From: Elusimicrobiota bacterium
GTDB lineage: Bacteria > Elusimicrobiota > Elusimicrobia > UBA1565 > UBA9628
Length of the DNA: 10,364 nucleotides
Reading direction: 5' to 3'
NCBI GenBank assembly: GCA_028717525.1
Contig: JAQUNT010000036.1
Coordinates: forward strand, 1 to 10,364
This document shows, one piece after another, positions 1-6,674 of the stretch. Numbering within the stretch: the first letter of the stretch is position 1; each line of letters begins with the position of its first letter. Position numbers and translations under genes: made by a program. The notes under the pieces are model-generated. The model was not told the origin of the DNA, did no database searches, and worked only from the letters and a program-made list of their open reading frames with translations.

Positions 1-737
1 TCGAGCGCATGCTGTCGGCGCTGGGCTTGCAGACCGTCTCGATATGGCTCTCGGAGCGTTCCTACGAGGAACTGCGCCGCGTCCGGCACGCGGGGACCAT
101 CGTCTCCTTGCCCCACGGCCGCAAGGCCGCGCGCGTGCTGGCCCGGCGCCTGGGCGCGCGGCTGGTGGAGGCCGGCCTGCCCTTCGGCCTGGAGGCCAGC
201 CGGCGCTTCCTGGAGCAGGTCGGCCTGCAGACCGGGCGGGCGGATGCGGCGCGGGCCTTCGCGGACCGGGAGACCGACGAGACCGCGCCCCGGCTGGAAT
301 GGACCGTGCCGCACGCCTTCTTGGGCCGGCGCTTCGCCTTCGCCGGAGACCCGCACTACGCCGCGGCCTTCGCCGACATGGTCGAGGAGCTCGGCGGCCG
401 GGTCGCGGCCACGGTGCTGATCGGCGGCGCGCACCATCTGCCGGCCGAGGCCCGCGCGGCCTTGGAGCAGCGGCCCGGCACCATGTTCGAGCCGCACCGG
501 GAGAAGGTCCGCCGGCTGTTCCGCGAGGCGACCCGCAACGAGGTGGACCTGCTGGTCGGCACCTCGCTCGGCATCAAGAACATCGTGCCCGAGGTCCCCT
601 GGCTCGAGTTCGGCTTCCCCTCGGAGCACACCCACTTCCTCAAAGAAGAGCCGTTCCTGGGCTTCACCGGCGCCTTGGCCCTGCTCTCGCGCATGGCCAA
701 CGAGCTGGTCAAGGGACTGCAGGGGGCAGGGGTCTGA
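1..737 (+). CDS. Nitrogenase component 1-like protein, D-like paralogue A (5' truncated by window edge)
   Basis: Only the C-terminal part is present, about 245 residues; reading is in frame from base 3 and ends at TGA 735-737. The sequence runs parallel to the complete paralogue at 2490-3791 from that protein's residue 188 onward, at roughly 60% identity by eye, so about 187 N-terminal residues lie outside the window. Shared blocks include SLPHGR, EAGLPFGLE, RLEWTVPHAF, RRFAFAGDPHYAA and a final EFGFPSE..HFL..EPFLGF.GAL segment. The last follows the layout of the C-terminal domain of nitrogenase component 1 proteins (Rossmann strand, 'D-lliG', then 'G-P' and a 'G--G---l---i-n-l' helix). The visible part contains no cysteine, so any cluster ligands would be in the missing half. 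The next gene begins 2 nt after the stop, indicating an operon. Family membership is fairly secure; the substrate is unknown. Confidence 0.75.
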   Translation, partial: ERMLSALGLQTVSIWLSERSYEELRRVRHAGTIVSLPHGRKAARVLARRLGARLVEAGLPFGLEASRRFLEQVGLQTGRADAARAFADRETDETAPRLEWTVPHAFLGRRFAFAGDPHYAAAFADMVEELGGRVAATVLIGGAHHLPAEARAALEQRPGTMFEPHREKVRRLFREATRNEVDLLVGTSLGIKNIVPEVPWLEFGFPSEHTHFLKEEPFLGFTGALALLSRMANELVKGLQGAGV

Positions 738-739
738 GC

Positions 740-2497
740 ATGCCCGCGATGCACGTTTCGGCCGGGCCGCAGGCTCTGGCCGCCCTGGCGCGCATCCTGG
801 GGCTGCGGGAGGGGGCGGGCTGGCGCCTGGAAGGGCTTTGCTGCGAAGGCGGCCGGAGCGTGCGCGTCAGCCTCAGCGCCCGGGAGCTGCGCCTGGTCTT
901 CTACATCCTGCCCCCGGGCGCCCCGGCCGCGGACGCGCGCACGGCCGGCCTGGCCCTGGCCGCGGAGGCCGGCGCGGGGCCCGCGGCGCGGCGCTTCCTG
1001 GAGACCGCGGCGCGGCGCCTGGGCCGCCGGACCTTCCGGGAGGTCCGCCGTCTCCTGGAAGAGGACCCGCTTTCTTTCCGCGAGCCTGCCGGTTCGGGCG
1101 AGGACCGGGTCAAGGTCCCCTGCATCGGCCAGCCCATGGGCCTGCTCGAGGACGGCTGGCGCAACTTTTTCGCGGACCAGGACTTCGAGGTCCTGCTGGG
1201 GGTGCCGGAAGCCCTGCCCCACGGCATGGTCAACGTCCAGTACGCGGACCTGGAGTGCTACTACGCGCGGCCCCGCCGGAGCTTCCGCAAATGGGGCTTC
1301 CTGGACTGGCCCGAGGAGACCCAGGAGGAGATCCGCCGCCGCTCCCAGGACGCGGCGCCGGAGGCCGAGAAGCGGCAAGCGGACTCCCTCATCGTGACCG
1401 AGCTCGAGGAGTCCGACATGATCCTGGGCACGGGGCAGCGGGCCGACGCCTTGGTCGCGGAGGTCCGCAAGGTGGCGGGGCATGCGAAGTTCCTGGTCTT
1501 CACGCACCTGTGCACCCCTATCGTGTTGGGGGAGGACTTCCAGGGCCTGGCGCGCCGCTGCCGCAGGGAGATCCGCGGGGTCACCTTGGGCTGGAGCCAG
1601 AAGGACCGCGACATCAAGGACAACTTCGGCGAGCATCTGCGCGCCTTGGCGGCCCGTCCCGGCTTCTTCGCCGGAAAGGGCGACGCGCGCCTGGTCAACC
1701 TCTTCCACTTCGCCCCCGGCGTGCGCGAGGCCGAGCTCAAGCCCTTTTTGGCCGAGCTGGGACTCAAGACCGGGGTCTGCGCCTTCCCGGACGTGGACTT
1801 CCCCTCATTGGAGCGCATCCCCGAGGCCCGCTGGCAGGTCTTCTGCGAGATGACCCTCTATCCGACCAAGCTCCGGGAGCTCCTGCAGGCCTCGCCGCGC
1901 CAGGTGCTGACCGTGCCCGCGCCCTACGGCCTGGCCGGCACGCGCGAGTGCCTCAGTCGCATCGCGTCCGCGGCCGGCCGGGAGGCAGCCTTCGCCAAGG
2001 CCTGGAAGCGGAGGCTGGCCGGCTTTTTGCCGGCCTGGGAGGCTCTGCGCCGGCAGGCCTCCGGCCTGCGACTGGCCTTCGTGGTCTCCGAGTCGACCTT
2101 GCCCGGGCTGCTGCGCCCGCGCTACGGGCACGGCGCCCCGCTGGCCGCCATGGTCCGGGAGATGGGCTTCGGCATGGACCTGCTCTACTACGACCGGCAC
2201 GGGCGGGCGCCGGAGTTGCCCGCGGGCCTGGCCGGGGCCCGGGTGACGACCTTCCGCAGCCCCTGGGAGCTGGAGCGGGCCCTGCGCGAGGGGGAGTTCC
2301 CGGCCGTGTACTCGGACATCCGCTTCGACTGGAGGCTCAACCGAGCGGGCAAGGCCCGCTTCTCCAGCCGCGACGTGGAGCCCGGTCTGGAAGGCGCGCG
2401 CCGGACCTTGGAGCGGCTCCTGGCCGTGTGCCGGCTGCCCTTCTACCGCCGCTACGCCGGGGCTTTGGCCAAGGTCCCCAGGAAAGCCCATGCCTAG
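740..2497 (+). CDS. Nitrogenase component 1-like protein, K-like, with N-terminal extension (585 aa)
   Basis: The frame is open far upstream, but ATG 740 is chosen because it follows the previous stop by 2 nt and has a purine-rich AGGGG about 7 nt upstream. Residues ~1-120 are an Arg/Ala/Leu-rich extension I do not recognise. From residue ~125 the protein follows NifK-type architecture: C128 in VPCIGQPMG, an LPHG motif (160-162), TELEESDMILG (220-230) matching the 'T.m.E.d.vfGG' region, and FTHLCTPIVLGEDF (254-267) matching the 'tTC..e.IGdD' P-cluster loop with C258. GLKTGVCAFPD and VPAPYGLAGT (392-401) match later Rossmann segments. The cysteine expected after HG (the HGSQGC position of NifK) is absent, although C173 lies nearby. 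The likely role is the second subunit of a reductase complex with one or both D-like neighbours, needing a NifH-like electron donor that is not in this window. The reaction is unknown. Confidence 0.75.
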   Translation: MPAMHVSAGPQALAALARILGLREGAGWRLEGLCCEGGRSVRVSLSARELRLVFYILPPGAPAADARTAGLALAAEAGAGPAARRFLETAARRLGRRTFREVRRLLEEDPLSFREPAGSGEDRVKVPCIGQPMGLLEDGWRNFFADQDFEVLLGVPEALPHGMVNVQYADLECYYARPRRSFRKWGFLDWPEETQEEIRRRSQDAAPEAEKRQADSLIVTELEESDMILGTGQRADALVAEVRKVAGHAKFLVFTHLCTPIVLGEDFQGLARRCRREIRGVTLGWSQKDRDIKDNFGEHLRALAARPGFFAGKGDARLVNLFHFAPGVREAELKPFLAELGLKTGVCAFPDVDFPSLERIPEARWQVFCEMTLYPTKLRELLQASPRQVLTVPAPYGLAGTRECLSRIASAAGREAAFAKAWKRRLAGFLPAWEALRRQASGLRLAFVVSESTLPGLLRPRYGHGAPLAAMVREMGFGMDLLYYDRHGRAPELPAGLAGARVTTFRSPWELERALREGEFPAVYSDIRFDWRLNRAGKARFSSRDVEPGLEGARRTLERLLAVCRLPFYRRYAGALAKVPRKAHA

Positions 2498-3791
2498 CGG
2501 CAAGATCGGGGTGCGCATCAACATCCCCTATCTGCAGGGGGCCTACCTGGCGCTCAACGCGGTGCCCGACGCCTACTTCCTGGGCGACGGCCCCAGCTGC
2601 ATCTTCGCCAAGGCCGAGCACATCCACGGACGCCACGACCTGTTCTCGACCCTCCTGTCCTGCGACAGCGAGCACCGCGTGCAGCACACGGGCCTCAACG
2701 TCTTCAACATCGCCGGCAATTGCGAGGGCGCCATCACCGATGCCTTGCGGCGCATCGCGGCTTGGCCGGGCTGCGGCGCCTTGTTCATGGGCGCCATGCC
2801 CATGTGCGCCATCGCGGGCACGGACTACGAGCGCCTGCTGCGCGAGGCGCGCACGGGCAAGCCCGCCTTCGTCATCCCCCGCCGCTCGGCCCTATCCGGG
2901 GACTGGCTCGACGGCTACGCCGGGGTGCTGGAGGCCTTGGCCTCGGGCCTGGACCTCTCCGGCGCCCGGCCCGGCCGCGACCAGGTCGCGGTGGTGGGCT
3001 ACTTCATGGACCGCAACGAGGGGGACCACCAGGGTAACGTTCGGGAGCTGGAGCGCATCCTGCGCGCTTTGGGCCTGCAGGCCGCGTCCATCTGGCTCTC
3101 CGGCCGCCCCTACGAGTCCCTGCGCGCCGCGCGCCAAGCTTCGGCCGTGCTGTCCTTGCCCCACGGCCGCACGGCCGCCCGGGTCCTGGCGCGGCGCCTG
3201 GGGGTCCGGGTCGTGGAGGCCGGGCTGCCGTTCGGGCTGGAGGGCAGCCGTAGGTTCGTGGAGCTGCTGGGCCGCGAGTTCAAGCGGCCGGAGCGGGCCC
3301 GGGACTTCATCGCCGCGGAGCTCGACGCGGTCATCCCCCGGCTGGAGTGGACCGTGCCGCACGCCTTCCAGAACCGGCGCTTCGCCTTCGCCGGGGACCC
3401 GCACTACGCCGCGGGCTTCGCGGAGCTCATCGAGGAGCTGGGCGGCCGGGTCGCGGGCACCTTGGTGGTGGGAGGGGCGCACCATCTCAGCGCGGAGCAG
3501 CGCCGTTTCCTTGAGGCCCGGCCGCAGACGGCCTTCGAGCCCCTGCCGCCGGAGGTGCGCGAGGCGTGGAACGAGCTGGCCGGGGGCGCTGCGGACCTCA
3601 TCGTGGGCAGCGCCTTCGCCTTCCAGGAGGTGTCCGCCGGACGCCGCTGGATGGAGTTCGGCTATCCCTCCGAGAGCACCCATTTCCTCCGGGACGAGCC
3701 GTTCCTGGGGTTCAGGGGGGCCCTGGGCTTCCTGTCGCGCGCGGCCAACGAACTGGTCAAGGGACTGTGCCTGCCCCGGGAGCCCGCATGA
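2490..3791 (+). CDS. Nitrogenase component 1-like protein, D-like paralogue B (433 aa)
   Basis: The ATG at 2490 overlaps the preceding gene by 8 nt, with AGGAAA just upstream. The N-terminus (residues ~11-37, ending in LGDGPSC) corresponds to the NifD/BchN segment around 'HGP.GC', so C37 is the likely equivalent of a P-cluster ligand. C58 (LLSCDSEHRVQHTG), C78 (IAGNC) and C106 (GAMPMCAIAG, at the level of the third NifD cysteine) follow. The first cysteine of the canonical set appears to be missing. No later internal cysteine exists before residue ~428, so the NifD cofactor cysteine is absent. The C-terminal half has RRFAFAGDPHYAAGF and a terminal EFGYPSE..HFL segment typical of the superfamily. 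It is a full-length paralogue of the truncated gene at the left edge. Like BchN/CfbD-type proteins it probably binds an Fe-S cluster and an organic substrate, but that is inference. Confidence 0.78.
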   Translation: MPSGKIGVRINIPYLQGAYLALNAVPDAYFLGDGPSCIFAKAEHIHGRHDLFSTLLSCDSEHRVQHTGLNVFNIAGNCEGAITDALRRIAAWPGCGALFMGAMPMCAIAGTDYERLLREARTGKPAFVIPRRSALSGDWLDGYAGVLEALASGLDLSGARPGRDQVAVVGYFMDRNEGDHQGNVRELERILRALGLQAASIWLSGRPYESLRAARQASAVLSLPHGRTAARVLARRLGVRVVEAGLPFGLEGSRRFVELLGREFKRPERARDFIAAELDAVIPRLEWTVPHAFQNRRFAFAGDPHYAAGFAELIEELGGRVAGTLVVGGAHHLSAEQRRFLEARPQTAFEPLPPEVREAWNELAGGAADLIVGSAFAFQEVSAGRRWMEFGYPSESTHFLRDEPFLGFRGALGFLSRAANELVKGLCLPREPA

Positions 3792-4696
3792 TCCGCAGGC
3801 TGGAGATGCACCTGACCTACGGCTGCGTGCAGGGCTGCGTCTTCTGCTCGGAGTCCTCGCGCCTGGCGCGCTTCCGGGGCGCCCACCTGCGCGCCGCTGA
3901 GGTGGCCCGGGTCCTCGCGGTCAAGCGCAGGCAGGGCTGCGACCACCTGACCTTGACCGGCGGAGAGCCTACGCTCCACCCCGGACTGCCCGCGGTGCTG
4001 GCAGCGGCGCGCCGGCTGGGATTCAAGACCTACGTGACCTCCAACGGCGCGCGGCTGGCCGAAGCGGGCTACGCCCGCCTCGTCCTGCCCCTCATCGACG
4101 AGCTGTGCCTGTCGGTCCACGGCGATGACGCCGAACTGCACGACAGCTTGACCCGCTGTTCCGGCTCCTTCGGACGGCTGCGGCGCGCCTTGGCCGCGGC
4201 GCGCTGCCGCCGCAAGCTCTTCCTGCTGACCAACACCGTGGTGACCAGGCGCAACTGGGCCCGCCTCGAGGCTGTCCTGCGCTTCATCCTGGCCCGGCCC
4301 GGGGTCAGACACTGCCTCCTCTCCCAAGTGGCTCCGGAGGGCCGCGGCGCCCAAGACTACGGCCGGCAGGCGGTTCCGTTCTCCTGGTGGCGGCGTAAGC
4401 TGCCCGCCCTGGCGCGCCTGGCCGAGCGGCGGGGCGCGGTGCTGCGCGTGTTCGGCCTGCCCCTGTGCGCGCTGGGCAAACGGCAGGATTGCTCCAACGA
4501 CCTCTACTTCTCGCCCCGGGTCACGGTGGAGCGCGGCGGCGCGGGACTGCGGGAGACGGTCAGCCTGCGGCCGACCCGGCGCCGGGTCCAGCCTCCGCTC
4601 TGCCTCCGTTGCGCCTTGCGGCAGGACTGCGGCGGGGTGTTCCGGAGGCACCTTGCGGAGTTCGGTACCGCGGGGCTGCGTCCCATGAGACCATGA
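3788..4696 (+). CDS. Radical SAM enzyme 1 (302 aa) with C-terminal cysteine cluster
   Basis: The start is ATG 3788 in an ATGA overlap with the previous stop, with GGGAG about 5 nt upstream. The radical SAM signature C13-x3-C17-x2-C20 (CVQGCVFC) would hold the catalytic 4Fe-4S cluster, and LTGGEPT (56-62) is the SAM-binding GGE motif. LSVHG (109-113) and the following strands fit the partial TIM barrel. The C-terminus carries C227 in LPLC, C235, and then C272-x2-C275-x5-C281-x-G, a likely auxiliary 4Fe-4S cluster site. The same C-x2-C-x5-C-x-G pattern is present in the third radical SAM protein of the operon. Family assignment is certain from the motifs; the substrate is not recognisable. Its coupling to the nitrogenase-like genes suggests it acts on the same pathway. 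Confidence 0.88.
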   Translation: MIRRLEMHLTYGCVQGCVFCSESSRLARFRGAHLRAAEVARVLAVKRRQGCDHLTLTGGEPTLHPGLPAVLAAARRLGFKTYVTSNGARLAEAGYARLVLPLIDELCLSVHGDDAELHDSLTRCSGSFGRLRRALAAARCRRKLFLLTNTVVTRRNWARLEAVLRFILARPGVRHCLLSQVAPEGRGAQDYGRQAVPFSWWRRKLPALARLAERRGAVLRVFGLPLCALGKRQDCSNDLYFSPRVTVERGGAGLRETVSLRPTRRRVQPPLCLRCALRQDCGGVFRRHLAEFGTAGLRPMRP

Positions 4697-5535
4697 GACC
4701 CGGCGCCCTCACTGTGGTCCTGACCCGGCGCTGCCCTTCGCGCTGCGGCTTCTGCCCCCAGGGCTTCGAGCCGCGCGACATGAGCGCGGCGACCCTCGCG
4801 GCCGCGCTGCGCGGCCTGGGCCCGCGCCTGGGGCGGAAGCCGCGGATCAAGCTCTTCGGGGGCGAGCCCTTGCTCAAGCCCGGACTGGTGCGCCGGGCCG
4901 TGGGTTTGGTCCGGGAGCTGGGCCTGGCCGCGGACTTCGAGCTGGGCACCAGCGGGTGCTTGCTCGACGCGCGCATGGCGCGGTTCTTGCGCGAGCGGCC
5001 GGAGGTGGAGGTGGTCTTCGGCCGCTCCAGCCCCTGGCTGGGCCGGCTGCCGCGGACCTCGCTCAACTTCGTCATCGCGCCCGGGGAGCGCGCGCCGGCC
5101 GTGCTGCGCCGCCTCCGCTCAGCACTGGCCCTCGGGCTGCGCAGCGTCAATTTCCTGCCCGCCTACTTCGTGACCTGGTCGGAGGCGGAGCTTACGGAAC
5201 TGCGCCGGTGCTTTGCCGCCTTGGCGCGGCTTCTGCGCGGCAGGCCCATCGCGGTGAAGAACCTGAGCCGCTGGGGCGCGGTGCCGCTCTACAACGACGG
5301 CTGGTGCGTAGACACCGACGGCCGCGTCTACGCCTCCAACCTGATCCTGGTCCGCGGGGCGGGGCCTCATGCCGGACCTTTGCGGCTGGGGCACGTCCGC
5401 AGGCCCGCGCGCCTGCGGCCCATGCCGCGGCCCACGGCCTTGGAGGCTGTGCTGCGCGCATGCTTTTCGGCCGAGGCTTTAGAGTCCACCCGGCGCGTTG
5501 ACGCGGAGCTCACGGAGTTCATCCATGCCCTCTAG
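4693..5535 (+). CDS. Radical SAM enzyme 2 (280 aa), short, no auxiliary cluster evident
   Basis: ATG 4693 overlaps the upstream stop in an ATGA, with no convincing Shine-Dalgarno before it, so translation probably depends on reinitiation. C14-x3-C18-x2-C21 (CPSRCGFC) and FGGEPLL (55-61) identify a radical SAM core. The remaining cysteines (C89, C173, C205, C257) are scattered and form no auxiliary cluster pattern. WCVDTDGRVYASNL (204-217) resembles the 'C...dG..y.C' turn of SPASM or twitch domains with only one cysteine left, so it may be a degenerate or reduced form of such a domain. The protein is shorter than most SPASM proteins. The third radical SAM gene begins inside its last 11 nt. Family is certain, substrate unknown. 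Confidence 0.85.
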   Translation: MRPGALTVVLTRRCPSRCGFCPQGFEPRDMSAATLAAALRGLGPRLGRKPRIKLFGGEPLLKPGLVRRAVGLVRELGLAADFELGTSGCLLDARMARFLRERPEVEVVFGRSSPWLGRLPRTSLNFVIAPGERAPAVLRRLRSALALGLRSVNFLPAYFVTWSEAELTELRRCFAALARLLRGRPIAVKNLSRWGAVPLYNDGWCVDTDGRVYASNLILVRGAGPHAGPLRLGHVRRPARLRPMPRPTALEAVLRACFSAEALESTRRVDAELTEFIHAL

Positions 5536-6595
5536 GCGAGAGCTGGCGCGCGGCATCCGGGCGGTGCTGGCTAGGCGGGGCTGGCGCCTGCGCGGCCGGG
5601 CCGGGCAAGAGCTGGCGGCCAAGCTGGCGCGGCTGGTGGAGCATCGCCGCGGCTCCGCCTCTGTGGCGGAGCGGCACGAGGGCAACGAGGGCGTCGACCT
5701 GCTCCTGCGCACCACCTTCGCCTGCAACCAGCGCTGCCCGTTCTGCTTCGTGCCCTTGACCGGCCGGCGCGTTGAGCTTGCGGCTATAGAGCGCGAGCTC
5801 AAGGCTTTGGGCCGGCGCCCTAGGGGTCGCCGGGAGCTGACCATCTCAGGCGGCGAGCCGACCGCGGACCCCCGGCTGCCCCGCATCTTGAAGGAGGCCA
5901 AGGGCGCGGGCTTCCGGAACATCGTGCTGCAGACCAACGGGGTGCTGCTGGACCGTCCGGAGCGTGTGGCGCGCCTGGCCGAGCTCGGGGTAGGCAGCGT
6001 GATGGTGTCCTTCCACTCGCACCGGCCCCGCCTCTACGACAAGAGCACGGGCAGCCGCGGGCTCTATCCGCGCGCCGTGGCCGGCCTCAAGAACCTCCTG
6101 GCTGAGAAGCGCATCCGGCTGACCGTGAACATCGTGGTCAACCGCTGGAACTACAAGGATCTGCCCGGGTACGTCGGTTTCCTGGGCAAGCTCTGCCGAG
6201 GCCTGGCGCGCACGCGGCGGCCCGGGGTCTATTTCTCCATGATCAACGAGGCCGGGCACCTGGACGCCCCGGGCTGGACGGTGAGCCTGGAGGCCGCGGC
6301 CCCGTACCTGCGGCGCGCCCTGGCCCGGTGCCGGGCCGAGGGCCTGCGCGTGGAGCGCTTCGGGGCCGAGAGTTCCTTCCCGGTCTGCGTGACGGAGGAA
6401 CCGGCGCGCTACGCGGCGCAGCGGGCCTTCCCGCAGGACCGGGTGCGCTACGGCGCGGATGTGCCGGCCGAGGGCCCGGCCGTGGGCCGGGCCAAGAGCG
6501 AGGGCTGCCGGCGCTGCTTCTACGACTCGCGCTGCGTGGGCGTGCCGGTGCAGTACGCGCGCCTTTTCGGGCTGGGAGCGCTCAAGGCGCCGTAG
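5525..6595 (+). CDS. Radical SAM enzyme 3 (356 aa) with C-terminal cysteine cluster
   Basis: ATG 5525 is preferred over an upstream in-frame TTG (5498) because GGAG at 5514-5517 sits 7 nt before it. It overlaps the previous gene by 11 nt. An Arg-rich N-terminal extension (1-~55) precedes the core: C67-x3-C71-x2-C74 (CNQRCPFC), SGGEPT (108-113), LQTNG (135-139) and VSFHSH (161-166). The C-terminal region has C288 in FPVC and C328-x2-C331-x5-C337-x-G, followed by VPVQYARLFG, a common ending in radical SAM proteins with one extra 4Fe-4S cluster. The arrangement mirrors the first radical SAM gene of this operon (FPVC versus LPLC, then C-x2-C-x5-C). This is the last gene of the operon on this strand. 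Family is certain, reaction unknown. Confidence 0.88.
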   Translation: MPSRRELARGIRAVLARRGWRLRGRAGQELAAKLARLVEHRRGSASVAERHEGNEGVDLLLRTTFACNQRCPFCFVPLTGRRVELAAIERELKALGRRPRGRRELTISGGEPTADPRLPRILKEAKGAGFRNIVLQTNGVLLDRPERVARLAELGVGSVMVSFHSHRPRLYDKSTGSRGLYPRAVAGLKNLLAEKRIRLTVNIVVNRWNYKDLPGYVGFLGKLCRGLARTRRPGVYFSMINEAGHLDAPGWTVSLEAAAPYLRRALARCRAEGLRVERFGAESSFPVCVTEEPARYAAQRAFPQDRVRYGADVPAEGPAVGRAKSEGCRRCFYDSRCVGVPVQYARLFGLGALKAP

Positions 6596-6670
6596 CTAGA
6601 ATCTGACCCACAGCCCCAGAATAGGAGCGCCGCTGTAGCGCCGCGAGAACAGCGCTCCACTTGGGCTGTT
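6596..6670 (-). pseudogene. Possible C-terminal relic of an outer-membrane beta-barrel protein
   Basis: Read on the minus strand, these bases give 24 codons with no start nearby, ending in GAPILGLWVRF and a TAG stop. Alternating hydrophobic residues with a terminal aromatic, especially Phe, is the usual C-terminal beta-signal of outer-membrane barrel proteins. The frame differs from that of hipA and stays open back into hipA, but no upstream barrel gene exists because hipA occupies the space. It may be the tail of a gene whose front was replaced when the hipBA module arrived. It may also be chance, since the stretch contains the inverted repeat. Confidence 0.3.
6610..6669. repeat. Interrupted inverted repeat between convergent genes; possible terminator
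   Basis: ACAGCCC (6610-6616) pairs perfectly with GGGCTGT (6663-6669). Inside it, GGAG (6624-6627) pairs with CTCC (6655-6658) and CGCTGT (6631-6636) with ACAGCG (6649-6654), giving about 17 base pairs with internal loops. It lies 14 nt after the last operon gene and 5 nt from the convergent hipA stop, a natural place for a bidirectional terminator. There is no T-tract on either side, so intrinsic termination is not proven. The same bases also read as a possible protein tail on the minus strand. Confidence 0.45.
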
Positions 6671-6674
6671 CACT

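Noticed and set aside
356..1708. Long antisense and alternate-frame open readings across the GC-rich operon (for example 356-1708 minus, 838-3900 plus)
   Set aside because: High GC removes stop codons. These readings are low-complexity Arg/Ala/Pro/Gly strings lying over genes with clear family motifs.
5498..5527. TTG 5498 as start of radical SAM enzyme 3
   Set aside because: ATG 5525 has GGAG at the right distance; the TTG lacks one and would lengthen the overlap with the previous gene.
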